Source of the DNA: JAFARE01 sp963777285
GTDB taxonomy: Bacteria > Chloroflexota > Dormibacteria > Aeolococcales > Aeolococcaceae
Assembly (NCBI GenBank): GCA_963777285.1
Contig: CAVZPR010000001.1
Span: forward strand, 744,001 to 808,000
DNA: 64,000 nucleotides
Reading direction: 5' to 3'
The notes under the pieces are model-generated. The model saw nothing but the letters and a program-made list of their open reading frames with translations. It was not told the origin of the DNA and made no database searches. Shown here one piece after another: positions 42,489-50,776 of this stretch. Position numbers and translations under genes: made by a program. Position 1 is the first letter of the stretch, and every line of letters starts with the position of its first letter.

Positions 42489-43568
42489 ATGCGACGGTCC
42501 CGCAGGATCCTGGCAGCGTGCGTGCTGCTCATGGCGCCATTGCCGGCTTCACTCGAGGTCATCGATGTGGCAGCCGCAGGAGGACCCGCCGCGGCGGCGC
42601 TGGGCTACCTCCGATCGCAGCAGTCCCCTGCCGACGGCTCGATCCCGTCGTCTCCGGGAAGCTACGCGTCGAGCGAGCTGTTCGCCATCTCGCTCGCCGC
42701 GGCCGGCTCCGACCCCGGCGCGGCGCACGCCGGCGGGGGCCCGTCCGTCATCGCCTACCTCGCCGCGCACGCACGCGCCGCGTGCGCCAGCCCCGGCCCG
42801 TGCGGGGAGTTGGTGCAAGCCGTCGTCGCCGCCAGGCGCAACCCCCGATCGTTCGGCGGCGTCGACCTGATCGCGCAGCTCATGCACGGCTACAGCGCGG
42901 CCACCGGTGCATTCGGTGACGGGGAGGCGTTCACCCAGTCGCTGGCGATGCAGGGCCTCGCGGCGGCGCGCGCCCATGTGCCTGCGGCGGCCACGTCGTA
43001 CGCCGTCTCGGCGCAGGACTCGGATGGCGGCTGGGACTATCTCGACCGGGCCAACGACAAGAATCCGAAAGATTTTGCCACCAGTGACACCAACTCGACG
43101 GCGATGTCGCTCATGGCGCTCGACGCCACCGGGACGCACACGCGCGACGCTCGCGCGATTGCCTGGCTGCGCACGCAGCAGAACGCCGACGGCGGCTTCC
43201 CGTACCAGGCGGGCTCGGGCAGCGACCCGGACTCCACGGCGCTCGTGGTGCAGGCGATCGTCGCCGCCGGGCAGAGCCCGACCGCGGCGTCGTGGACCAA
43301 GGACGGCCGCACTCCGCTGCAGGAGCTGACCGCCACCCAGGATGCGGACGGAGGCTTCACGTTTCCCGGCAAGAAGGCGCCCGACCCCTTCACCACTGCC
43401 CAGGTGCCTCCCGCCCTGCTGCTCCGTCCTTTCCCCGCAGTGCTGGCCGCGCTGCCGGGACGTCCGGCGTCGCCGGCGCCGGGATTCCCGACGGGGCTCG
43501 TCCTCATCATCGCGGCCGCCGTGGTCGTGGTCGCTGCGGGCGGCGGCGCGCTGTTGCGGCGGCGGTGA
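42489..43568 (+). CDS. Surface-anchored alpha/alpha-toroid protein, transcobalamin-like
   Basis: The protein is about 359 aa. It has a signal peptide (1-30), a toroid region with prenyltransferase/squalene-cyclase-like repeats (SAQDSDGGWDY, RTQQNADGGFPYQ, ATQDADGGFTFPG), and a C-terminal helix with RRR at the end (about 333-359). No polyprenyl-cyclase catalytic DxDD is visible, so it is unlikely to be a terpene cyclase. Eukaryotic intrinsic factor/transcobalamin uses the same alpha/alpha barrel for B12. The riboswitch upstream and the ECF importer downstream support a cobalamin-capture role, which is inference. Confidence 0.75.
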   Translation: MRRSRRILAACVLLMAPLPASLEVIDVAAAGGPAAAALGYLRSQQSPADGSIPSSPGSYASSELFAISLAAAGSDPGAAHAGGGPSVIAYLAAHARAACASPGPCGELVQAVVAARRNPRSFGGVDLIAQLMHGYSAATGAFGDGEAFTQSLAMQGLAAARAHVPAAATSYAVSAQDSDGGWDYLDRANDKNPKDFATSDTNSTAMSLMALDATGTHTRDARAIAWLRTQQNADGGFPYQAGSGSDPDSTALVVQAIVAAGQSPTAASWTKDGRTPLQELTATQDADGGFTFPGKKAPDPFTTAQVPPALLLRPFPAVLAALPGRPASPAPGFPTGLVLIIAAAVVVVAAGGGALLRRR

Positions 43569-44257
43569 GTCTGCCCCGGGCCGGCGGGCTGATCGCATCG
43601 GCGACGGTGCTCTGCGGCGTTCTCTCGGGGGCGGCCGTGTTCGTCTCTCCGGCAGCGCCGTCAGCCCCCTCGCCATGCGCGGCCGCGAGTCACCCGCACC
43701 ATGCGGCGGTCGTGGTGGAGCACGGCGACGGTCGAACGGTCCGCGCCTGCGTGGGCTTCGACGGCAGCGGCATCGGCGGCGAGCAGGCGCTGCGCGCATC
43801 GGGCATCGCATACCAAGCCGTCGGATATGCGTCGCTCGGCGAAGCCGTGTGCCAGGTCGACGGTGAACCGTCGACGTATCCAGCGACGTGCTGGACGGGC
43901 ACGAGCCCGTACTGGGTGCTGTTCACCGCGAACAGAGGCGGCGCGTGGGTCTCCAGCGACGTCGGCATCGCCGGCGTGACGCTCCGCGACGGGGACGCGG
44001 AGGGATTGCGCTACGACCCGCAGAGCGGAGCGCCGGCGCCGCCACCGTCTGCGGCCGGCGCCTGCCCCGGCGGTGGCGTGCCGGTCGCTGCTTCCGCGAC
44101 GCCGTCGCCGCGCGTCGCCGCCGTGCTGCCGGCCTCGTCTCGCGGCCCGGGCTCGTCGAGTCCGGCGCTCGGGTTCGTGGCCGCGTCCATCGCCGCCGCA
44201 GCGCTCGGGGTCACACTGGCGCTGCAGCTGCTGCGCCGCCGCCGCACCGGTCCGTGA
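43565..44257 (+). CDS. Surface-anchored DUF4430/transcobalamin C-domain-like protein
   Basis: The protein is about 230 aa. It has a signal peptide (1-30), an extracytoplasmic domain with VRACVGFDGSGIGGEQALRASG, a cysteine pair around CQVDG and TCW, then GAWVSSDVGIAGVTLRDGDAEGLRY, and a C-terminal helix with RRRR. The GWxxS-type final strand and 'LxDGDxxxW/Y' pattern match DUF4430, the beta domain that closes over B12 in transcobalamins. GTG 43565 overlaps the toroid gene stop (GTGA). Together the two genes would form a split version of a transcobalamin; this is a structural inference, not shown. Confidence 0.72.
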   Translation: MSLPRAGGLIASATVLCGVLSGAAVFVSPAAPSAPSPCAAASHPHHAAVVVEHGDGRTVRACVGFDGSGIGGEQALRASGIAYQAVGYASLGEAVCQVDGEPSTYPATCWTGTSPYWVLFTANRGGAWVSSDVGIAGVTLRDGDAEGLRYDPQSGAPAPPPSAAGACPGGGVPVAASATPSPRVAAVLPASSRGPGSSSPALGFVAASIAAAALGVTLALQLLRRRRTGP

Positions 44258-45081
44258 ACGCGCGAGCCGCGGCAGCGTGGTGCCTTGCGGCGCTGACGGT
44301 GGCGCTGTCGAGCGCGAACCCCGTCTACCGCGCGCTGGTGGTGCTCTGCGCGCTCAACGTGCTCGTGGCGCACAGGCGGAGCGACACGCGCCTGCGCCCG
44401 CTGCTGCTCGCGGTGATCGTTGCCGGATCGATCGCGCTGCTGATCACCACCGTGCTCAGCCACAGCGGAGCGCACGCCTTCGCCCAGGTCCCTCCCGCGA
44501 TACCGGTGCTCGGCGGCGCATACACCTACGAGGCGCTCGTCTTCGGCGTGAGCACGGCGCTGGGCATTGCCGCGGCCATCCTGCCGGCGGCCGCGCTCTC
44601 GCTGGTCGTCGATCCTGCCGAGCTGGTGGACGCGCTCCCCGCGCTCCTGTCCCGCAGCGGCGCCGCGCTGGGCACGGCGCTCAACCTCATCCCGGGCCTG
44701 GCACGCAGCGCGGTCGACATCCGGGACGCGCAGCGCATGCGCGGCTGGCGGCCACGGAGGGCGCGCGACTGGCCCGACCTCGCGGTGCCCGTGGTGCTCA
44801 CGGCCATCGAGTCGTCGTCGTCGCTGGCAGAGGCCATGGAGGCACGCGGCTACGGCGCCGGGACCCGCACCCACTACGCGGTCACGAAGTGGCACGCGGC
44901 CGACGTCGTCGTGTGCGTCGCCTCGCTGGCCGCGGCGGCGGCGTTCGTCGCGCTGCGCGTCTCCGGTGCCGTCGCCGACTGGTATCCGTTCCCCGCGATC
45001 ACCACCCCTTCCGTCGACATCGGCGCAGCCGCTTGCTGCCTGGCGCTGGCGTCGCCGCTGCTGATCAAACGACGGTCATGA
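44254..45081 (+). CDS. ecfT: ECF transporter transmembrane coupling protein EcfT
   Basis: EcfT links the ATPases to the substrate-binding S component. The protein is about 275 aa with six hydrophobic segments. The two Ala-Arg-Gly-type coupling motifs appear as DAQRMRGW (near residue 165) and AMEARGYG (near 200). GTG 44254 overlaps the preceding stop. CbiQ is the equivalent in cobalt systems; the riboswitch and neighbours favour cobalamin over cobalt. Confidence 0.87.
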   Translation: MNARAAAAWCLAALTVALSSANPVYRALVVLCALNVLVAHRRSDTRLRPLLLAVIVAGSIALLITTVLSHSGAHAFAQVPPAIPVLGGAYTYEALVFGVSTALGIAAAILPAAALSLVVDPAELVDALPALLSRSGAALGTALNLIPGLARSAVDIRDAQRMRGWRPRRARDWPDLAVPVVLTAIESSSSLAEAMEARGYGAGTRTHYAVTKWHAADVVVCVASLAAAAAFVALRVSGAVADWYPFPAITTPSVDIGAAACCLALASPLLIKRRS

Positions 45082-46433
45082 GTGTCGTGCGCCTCGAGGC
45101 GTTCACGTACTGGTATCCGGGGCGCCGCGTCCCCGCGCTCGATGGCGTCGACCTCGACGTCGACGGCGGCGTGGTCGTCGTCACCGGGCCGTCCGGCGGC
45201 GGCAAGTCGACGCTGCTGCGCACCTGCAACGGACTCGTTCCGCACTTCCACGGCGGCGCGGTGCGCGGCAGCGCGAGCGTGCTGGGACACAACGTCATCG
45301 GCGGGACCACGCGCGACATGGCACGCGACGTCGGATTCCTCTTCCAGGACCCCGAGCTGCAGTCGGTGCACGCGAGAGTGGAGCGCGACGTCGCGTTCGG
45401 CCTGGAGAACCTGCAAGTCGCCCCCGCGCTCATGCGCAGCCGCGTCGACGAGGCGCTGCACCGCACCGGCCTCGACGCGCTGCGGGGGCGCGCGGTGCGG
45501 ACCCTGTCCGGAGGTGAGCGGCAGCGCCTCGCGCTCGCGGGTGTTCTGGCGATGCAGCCCCGATTGCTGGCGCTCGACGAACCGCTCTCGCAGCTCGATG
45601 CCATGTCGGCGGTTGCGCTGATGGACGCACTCCGCGACGCGACGCGAGGCGGCACCACGGTGCTGATTGCCGAGCACCGGCTGGATCAGATCCTTCCCCT
45701 CGCAACACGGGCTTTGCACGTCGCCGCCGGCGCCGTCGCCGACATCGATATTCCCGTCGCGGACACGGTTCCGCCCCCGTCGCGCCCGCACCACCGTGGC
45801 GATGGTGCCGCATGGCGTCTCGCACACGTCACCGCCGGCATCGACCGAACCGCCGTGGTGCACGACGTCACCCTGGAAGGCGGCGGCGACGTCGTCGTGC
45901 TGCAAGGGCCCAACGGCGGCGGCAAGACCACGCTGTTGCGCACCCTCGCCGGGCTGCTTCCGCCGCTTGCGGGCACGGTGCGGCGGCCACCCGGCCGTGT
46001 CGCCTACCTGCCGCAGAACCCCACCTCGCTGCTGTACCGCCCCACCGTGCGCGACGAGCTGGAGTGGACCGCCCGGCACTGCTCCGATGCATCGGCCAGC
46101 GATGTCCCTGACATGCTGGCGGCGCTCGACCTCGAGCGCGTCGCAGACCGCTACCCGCGCGACCTCAGCACCGGACAGCGGCAGCGCGCGGCGCTGGCGG
46201 CGGTGCTGGTGGGGCGCCCGTCGCTGGTCCTGCTCGACGAGCCCACGCGGGGCATGGACGGTGCCGCGCGCGCGGCCCTCTGCACCCTGATCGCCGGCCT
46301 TCGTGACCGCGGCGCCGCCGTGGCGGTGGCGACCCATGACGCTGCGCTGGCAGCGGCAGTCGGCGACCGCAGCATCACGGTCGGCGATGGCGTGGCGTGT
46401 GAGCGGGACGCCGCAGAACCGGTGACGGCGTGA
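45078..46433 (+). CDS. ecfA: ECF transporter ATPase, two ABC domains in one chain (EcfA-EcfA')
   Basis: The protein is about 451 aa. Domain 1 (1-215): Walker A GPSGGGKST, Q-loop FLFQDPELQ, signature LSGGERQRLALA, Walker B LLALDEP, switch His in AEHRLD. Domain 2 (about 240-445): Walker A GPNGGGKTT, Q-loop YLPQNP, signature LSTGQRQRAALA, Walker B LVLLDEP, switch ATHD. Most ECF systems encode two separate ATPases; fusion fixes the pair in one polypeptide. It overlaps ecfT and the S component by 4 nt each. Confidence 0.92.
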   Translation: MSVVRLEAFTYWYPGRRVPALDGVDLDVDGGVVVVTGPSGGGKSTLLRTCNGLVPHFHGGAVRGSASVLGHNVIGGTTRDMARDVGFLFQDPELQSVHARVERDVAFGLENLQVAPALMRSRVDEALHRTGLDALRGRAVRTLSGGERQRLALAGVLAMQPRLLALDEPLSQLDAMSAVALMDALRDATRGGTTVLIAEHRLDQILPLATRALHVAAGAVADIDIPVADTVPPPSRPHHRGDGAAWRLAHVTAGIDRTAVVHDVTLEGGGDVVVLQGPNGGGKTTLLRTLAGLLPPLAGTVRRPPGRVAYLPQNPTSLLYRPTVRDELEWTARHCSDASASDVPDMLAALDLERVADRYPRDLSTGQRQRAALAAVLVGRPSLVLLDEPTRGMDGAARAALCTLIAGLRDRGAAVAVATHDAALAAAVGDRSITVGDGVACERDAAEPVTA

Positions 46434-47182
46434 GCCTCGTCGCCGTGTCCGCGGCCGGACTGGTGCTGTTCTTCTGGCCGTTCGTCGCCGCCTCGTCGCC
46501 TCCCGCAGGCGTCGCCGCCGCGCTGGCGCTGGGGCTCGTCGCCGTCCTCGCGTTTGTCGAGACTGCGACCCGCCGCCTGGACGCGCGGCGCTTTGCCCTG
46601 CTGGCGGCGATCGCGGGCATCGACGCGGCGCTGCGTCTGGTCCTGGTCATCGGGGTCGGCGGCTTCAGCCCGATCTTCTTTCTCATCCTGGCCGCCGGAT
46701 ACGTGTACGGCCCGTCCTACGGATTCCTCTGCGGTGCCACCGCGCTGCTGGCGTCCGCGGTGGTGACGGGCGGCATCGGCCCATGGCTGCCCTACCAGGT
46801 CATCGCCTGCGGCTGGGTCGGAATGGCCGCCGGGCTGGCCGGGCTTCGCCGCCGCGGGATTCCGTCCAGGCGCGACGTGGCGGTGCTCGCGGTCGTGGGT
46901 GTGGTCACGGGGTTCGCCTTCGGCGCGCTCCTCGACGTCTGGGACTGGACCGCGTTCTACCGCGGCACGCCGTCATTCGGCTGGGTGCCCGGCCTGGCGC
47001 CGGGTCAGGCGCTGGCGCGCTTCGCCAGCTTCTACGCTGCCACGTCGGCTGCGTACGACAGCCTTCGCGCCGCCGGCAATGCGGTGGCGGTGCTCGTCCT
47101 GGGCGCGCCCGTTCTCGCCGCGCTGGCGCGGCTGCGCAGCCGGGCGACGCTCACCGTGCTGCCGCCGCTCAGCCCGTCGTGA
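46430..47182 (+). CDS. ECF transporter S component, probably cobalamin-specific
   Basis: The protein is about 250 aa and hydrophobic with about six helices. It contains the S-component feature GFSPIFFLILAAGYVYGP and GATALLASAVVTGGIGPWLPYQVIACGWVGMAAG, given here in two parts around TGGIGPWLP. It is the last gene of the riboswitch-controlled cluster and binds the transported vitamin; cobalamin is inferred from the riboswitch. GTG 46430 overlaps the ATPase stop. The 3' end overlaps the convergent gene at 47169 by 14 bp. Confidence 0.83.
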   Translation: MSLVAVSAAGLVLFFWPFVAASSPPAGVAAALALGLVAVLAFVETATRRLDARRFALLAAIAGIDAALRLVLVIGVGGFSPIFFLILAAGYVYGPSYGFLCGATALLASAVVTGGIGPWLPYQVIACGWVGMAAGLAGLRRRGIPSRRDVAVLAVVGVVTGFAFGALLDVWDWTAFYRGTPSFGWVPGLAPGQALARFASFYAATSAAYDSLRAAGNAVAVLVLGAPVLAALARLRSRATLTVLPPLSPS

Positions 47183-47519
47183 TCGCGCGGAAGGCGAAGA
47201 GCAGCGTCGCCACCGCGCCACCGACCACCCACAGCGGTTCCTCGCGTTCGCCGCGTCCGCCGCCGATGAACATCGCGACGGGAAGCGCCAGCAGGGTGGC
47301 GGCGCCGTAGAACCAGTGGATCAGCTGCGAGGGGCGGTGCCCGGTGGCCACCAGCACGATGCCGATCACAACCTGCACGGCAACCGCCGCGACACTGAGC
47401 CGCAGGTATGCACGCACCGCGGGCAGCAGCGCGGGACGGAAGAGGCTCAGCACCGCGAACAGCGCACCAGCCGCCACGATGATGGTGACGACGACGCCGT
47501 AGCGATCATGGATCAGCAT
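47169..47519 (-). CDS. Small four-helix membrane protein, function unknown
   Basis: The protein is about 116 aa with hydrophobic segments near 8-30, 38-60, 67-85 and 95-112. GHRPSQLIHWFYG between helices 2 and 3 carries two histidines that could bind haem, but no known motif is complete. It is the last gene of the minus-strand run from 57869, 6 bp after the previous gene, and overlaps the S-component gene tail to tail. Confidence 0.65.
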   Translation of the reverse strand: MLIHDRYGVVVTIIVAAGALFAVLSLFRPALLPAVRAYLRLSVAAVAVQVVIGIVLVATGHRPSQLIHWFYGAATLLALPVAMFIGGGRGEREEPLWVVGGAVATLLFAFRAITTG

Positions 47520-47525
47520 CCGTGA

Positions 47526-48098
47526 TCAGCGGAGCAGCACGACGAGCCCGCTCACGGGCAGCTCGCGGTACCCGCTCGCGACCGTCGCAGGGACGTGCGC
47601 AGCATCGCCAGCACGCAGCAGCAGCCCGGTGTGGCGGCGCGCGCGCGAGACCCAGTCATCGCAGTCCGCGGGTGAGAGCAGCTCCATCGCCTCGCCGTCG
47701 CCGATGGCGCCGAAACGTGCCGCGCACGCGGCCGTGGTCGCATCGATCAGCCGCCACACGTCGTCCTCCGACGCCGCGCGCTGCTGCAGCTCGTCCCACG
47801 GAGGGAGTGTGAGCGACACTTCGTCGGGCGTGGTCGCATCGCGCGCATGATGCGCCTCCAGCAGCAGGTCGCATCCCTCCCAGGACAGCGCCTGCCGCTG
47901 GATCAGCGGCACGCCGCGGCCGGCCCCGGCGGCATGCGGGCGGCCCGCAGGAGCTGCACCGACGACGCGCAGCTCCTGCATCGCACGCATCAGGGGCCAG
48001 GGGTCTGCATCGCCGCTGCGCGGGCAGGAGAGACGGACACACGTGACGTCAACCGTCGGCAGGCACACGCGCCAGCCAAGCGCTGTCGCGACGCTCAC
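47526..48098 (-). CDS. Hypothetical protein in the CydAA'/bc operon
   Basis: The protein is about 190 aa, soluble, with cysteines in the N-terminal half (WRVCLPTVDVTCVRLSCPR) and a mixed alpha/beta composition; I recognise no family. GTG 48098 overlaps the lipoprotein stop (GTGA) and gives a sensible N-terminus (VSVATALGWRV). Its position next to an ABC exporter and lipoprotein suggests a partner role, with no stronger support. Confidence 0.6.
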   Translation of the reverse strand: MSVATALGWRVCLPTVDVTCVRLSCPRSGDADPWPLMRAMQELRVVGAAPAGRPHAAGAGRGVPLIQRQALSWEGCDLLLEAHHARDATTPDEVSLTLPPWDELQQRAASEDDVWRLIDATTAACAARFGAIGDGEAMELLSPADCDDWVSRARRHTGLLLRAGDAAHVPATVASGYRELPVSGLVVLLR

Positions 48099-48736
48099 GA
48101 CGCCGGCGGCTGGGGCGGCACGCACGCCGTCGCGCGCCAGGCATACGAGCCCGGGGGCAGCGCGCCGCCGAACGGGGCGCGCACCGCGAATGAGTGGTAC
48201 ACGCCCCACACGATGGTCGCCGTGGCACGGAGCGGCGGGTACACCAGCACCACCACCACCGTCTGTCCGGGATCGACGTGCACCGTGCAGCTGGAGTCGC
48301 TGCCGCCCGGGCTGAGCACGGCCAGTGGGAACAGTGGATGGTAGAAGTGCCGCAGCGGTCCGGTCGCCGTGCCGTCGGGCGCGTAGTCGCTGGCGATCTG
48401 CACCGCGTTGAGCTGAGGATCCGACCCGGCCTTGCCGTCGTTGCGGATGCTCACGCCGACGAAGGTGAAGTCGCCCAGCGCGTCGAGCGGCTTCCAGCCG
48501 TTTCCCGGCAGCATCGCCTCGACGTCGCCCGGCGCGTGCCGCAGCACCAGGCGCACCTCCGTGTGGTCGGGGTTCTCGTAGATGCCGCCGTCGGGGCTCG
48601 TGTACAGCGTGACCGTGGCCAGCGCGCGCGACGCACCCGCGGGCAGCGACACGCGCGCCGCGCCGGCGGATCCCGGCTCACACGCGACCACCGTGGCGCA
48701 CGCCGCCATGACGAGCAGCGAGGCGGCCGCTCTCAT
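48095..48736 (-). CDS. Probable lipoprotein in the CydAA'/bc operon
   Basis: The protein is about 213 aa. The N-terminus MRAAASLLVMAACATVVAC ends in a lipobox-like VVAC, so it is probably lipidated and extracytoplasmic. The mature part looks like a beta domain (FTFVGVSIRNDGKAGSD, VHVDPGQTVVVVLVYPP). No known family is recognised. The start overlaps the ABC permease stop by ATGA. Confidence 0.65.
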   Translation of the reverse strand: MRAAASLLVMAACATVVACEPGSAGAARVSLPAGASRALATVTLYTSPDGGIYENPDHTEVRLVLRHAPGDVEAMLPGNGWKPLDALGDFTFVGVSIRNDGKAGSDPQLNAVQIASDYAPDGTATGPLRHFYHPLFPLAVLSPGGSDSSCTVHVDPGQTVVVVLVYPPLRATATIVWGVYHSFAVRAPFGGALPPGSYAWRATACVPPQPPAS

Positions 48737-49497
48737 CGCACGCGCAGCACGGCGCGCGCGATCAGCGCCAGCACGCCGAAGCCCGCCGCCAGCGTCACCG
48801 CCGCGGCCACCAGCACCGCGCCGCCGTCGAACGCAGGCGCCCCGCCCAGGGCTGCGATGAACGCGGAGTGCAGGTAGGTGAAGGGATCGACCTGCGCCGC
48901 GATCCAGCGCCAGCCGTCACGGGGCACGCCGGTGAACAGGCCGCCGAGGAACAGCAGCGGAGCGAGCACGACCGCGACATCGAGCAGCACCTCACCCGGC
49001 CCGCCGCCCAGCGCAGCCACGGCGCAGCCCAGGACGTTGGTCACGACGAGCACGGCCGCGGCGCCGCACAGCAGGGCGACGGCGGCGACCGGCGACACCG
49101 GCGCGAGCGCGATGACGACGGCGAGCGCCGGCGCCAGCTGCAACGCATCGACGGCCGCGCCGCCCGCGACCCAGCCGCACACCACGCGCCAGGCGGGGCG
49201 CGGTGTCAGAGCCAGGCGCGTGAGCAACCCCGAGTCTCGCGCCCGCGAGATCGTCACCGCCGAGCCCACGGCCCCGGTCATCGCGCAGAGCACCGTGAGC
49301 AGCATCGCCGCCCAGAACGTGGGCGCGTGCCCGGCGACGAGCGGCACCGTGAGCAGCAGTGGCACCGCGACCTTCAGCAGCAGCGCGCGCGGCCGCGTCA
49401 ACGACGTCAGCAGCTCGCGCACGAACATGCCACGCGGCATGACACGCCGAACAGGAGACGGCGCCGGTGCCGCAGTCGGCCGCGATGCCGTCGCCAT
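48733..49497 (-). CDS. ABC-2/CcmB-like exporter permease
   Basis: The protein is about 254 aa with six hydrophobic segments. It has the early FVRELLTSLTRPRALL cytoplasmic helix and a middle ISRARDSGLLTRLALTPRP loop resembling ABC-2 permeases (and distantly CcmB, the haem-export partner). It forms a pair with the ATPase that ends in a TGATG overlap with its start. The substrate is unknown; the setting among quinol-oxidase genes suggests haem, lipid or assembly-related export. Confidence 0.78.
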   Translation of the reverse strand: MATASRPTAAPAPSPVRRVMPRGMFVRELLTSLTRPRALLLKVAVPLLLTVPLVAGHAPTFWAAMLLTVLCAMTGAVGSAVTISRARDSGLLTRLALTPRPAWRVVCGWVAGGAAVDALQLAPALAVVIALAPVSPVAAVALLCGAAAVLVVTNVLGCAVAALGGGPGEVLLDVAVVLAPLLFLGGLFTGVPRDGWRWIAAQVDPFTYLHSAFIAALGGAPAFDGGAVLVAAAVTLAAGFGVLALIARAVLRVR

Positions 49498-50423
49498 CAG
49501 CGCGCCTCGCGCTCCGGAACGAGGTCGCGGCCCGTGAGATGGCGGAAGCTGTCGCCCAGGTCGGGCGCGTGCAGCCGGACCGCGCGCAGCGTACCCGCGG
49601 GGGCGTCGGCTGCAGCCACCACCGCGATCAGCGCCGCGTCGTCGAGCAGCTCCACGCTGACGACGCCGTCGACGCGCTCAACAGCGCCCACACCGGCGAT
49701 CCCCCGCAGCAGACGCGTATCCACCACACCGCCCAGCTCGAGGTCCGCGCGCCGCCCGGCGCCAACCTCGCCGAGCAGCGTGCTCGGCGCCGCGTCGCGC
49801 AGCACCCGGCCGTCGTCGAGGAAGATCACGCGGTCGCACGTCGCGGCGACGAACGCGCAGTCATTGCTGGCGATCAGCGTGGTGCAGGCGCGTCCAGCGC
49901 GATCCCGCAGCACGCTGCTGAGCGCGTCCACACCTTCGGGGTCGAGACCCGCGGTGGGCTCGTCGAGCAGCAGCAGCGGCGGCTCGTGCGCGACGGCCTG
50001 CGCCAGCCCCAGGCGGCGGCGCATACCGAAGGAGAAACCGGCGACGCGCTCGTCGGCGACGTCGCCCAGGCCGAACCTGCGAAGTGCGTCCGTGACGCGC
50101 GCCTCCACGTTCTCCCGCGGCGTCCACTGGCTGCACCAGAAGTGCGTTGCCTGGCGTGCGGTGAGGGTCCCCTCCTCCACGATCGTGTCCGGCGCGTAGC
50201 CGATCCACTGCCTCGCGCGGCGCAGGGAGGCGTGGCGATACCACAGGACATCGCCTGAATGTGCGGCGTCGGCGGTCGCCACGATGCGGAGCAGCGTCGT
50301 CTTGCCCGCACCGTTCGGTCCCATGAGCGCCACGCACTCGCCGTCGGCGAGATGCACGTCGACTGGGCCGACGCCGCGCCCGTTGCGGTGGCGGCGCGTC
50401 ACCGCGCGCACGTCGACGTTCAC
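49497..50423 (-). CDS. ABC transporter ATP-binding protein
   Basis: The protein is about 308 aa. Walker A is GPNGAGKTT, signature FSFGMRRRLGLAQ, Walker B LLLLDEPTAGLDPEG, and the usual switch histidine is replaced by an Asn (IASNDC). The C-terminal 90 residues form an extra domain (VERVDGVVSVELLDDAAL), as in ABC-2 exporter ATPases. It overlaps the pseudo-receiver gene by 4 nt. Confidence 0.85.
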   Translation of the reverse strand: MNVDVRAVTRRHRNGRGVGPVDVHLADGECVALMGPNGAGKTTLLRIVATADAAHSGDVLWYRHASLRRARQWIGYAPDTIVEEGTLTARQATHFWCSQWTPRENVEARVTDALRRFGLGDVADERVAGFSFGMRRRLGLAQAVAHEPPLLLLDEPTAGLDPEGVDALSSVLRDRAGRACTTLIASNDCAFVAATCDRVIFLDDGRVLRDAAPSTLLGEVGAGRRADLELGGVVDTRLLRGIAGVGAVERVDGVVSVELLDDAALIAVVAAADAPAGTLRAVRLHAPDLGDSFRHLTGRDLVPEREAR

Positions 50424-50776
50424 GTGACCACCATGGCGAGCAGCGTCGTCACCTGCGCGGCGACGTCGGTGGGCTTGAAGGGCATGCGCACCAATCCGGC
50501 GGCACCCTCTCGCATCGCTACGTGCGCCGCGGCGACGTCACGACCGTCGACAACGGCGAGCCAGCCGCGGCGCGCCGGAACCGGCCGCTGCGGCGTCAGG
50601 TGTGGCTGCAGCAGCACCACATCGGGCCGGGCGCCGAGGGCGGCCGCCGCGCCTGCGGCGTCGCGCACCTCGGTGACGCGATGTCCCTCGCGGCGCAATT
50701 TGTGCGCCAGGATGCGCCCCACCATGGGCTCCGCGACGGCGACGACGACGTGGGCCACCTCAGGCATCGCCGCCAT
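50420..50776 (-). CDS. Degenerate response-regulator receiver (pseudo-receiver)
   Basis: The protein is about 118 aa with a CheY-like pattern: HVVVAVAEPMVGRILAHKLRREGH, then PDVVLLQPHL, and MPFKPTDVAAQV at the end with the conserved Lys (K101). The phospho-acceptor Asp is replaced by Gln57 and the N-terminal acidic pair is reduced to one Glu16, so phosphorylation is not expected. No output domain is attached. The start may be ATG 50776 or 50767. It overlaps the previous gene and the ATPase gene. Confidence 0.65.
   Translation of the reverse strand: MAAMPEVAHVVVAVAEPMVGRILAHKLRREGHRVTEVRDAAGAAAALGARPDVVLLQPHLTPQRPVPARRGWLAVVDGRDVAAAHVAMREGAAGLVRMPFKPTDVAAQVTTLLAMVVT

Noticed and set aside
42489..43568. 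Terpene or squalene cyclase
   Set aside because: The QxADGGF repeats match the toroid fold but no catalytic DxDD is visible; signal peptide, C-terminal anchor and B12 riboswitch point elsewhere.
44254..46433. Cobalt or nickel ECF system (CbiMNQO)
   Set aside because: No CbiM/CbiN-like gene is present; the S component and surface proteins fit a vitamin importer.
48733..50423. CcmAB haem exporter
   Set aside because: The permease only loosely resembles CcmB and no other system I cytochrome c gene is near; kept as an ABC-2-like exporter of unknown substrate.
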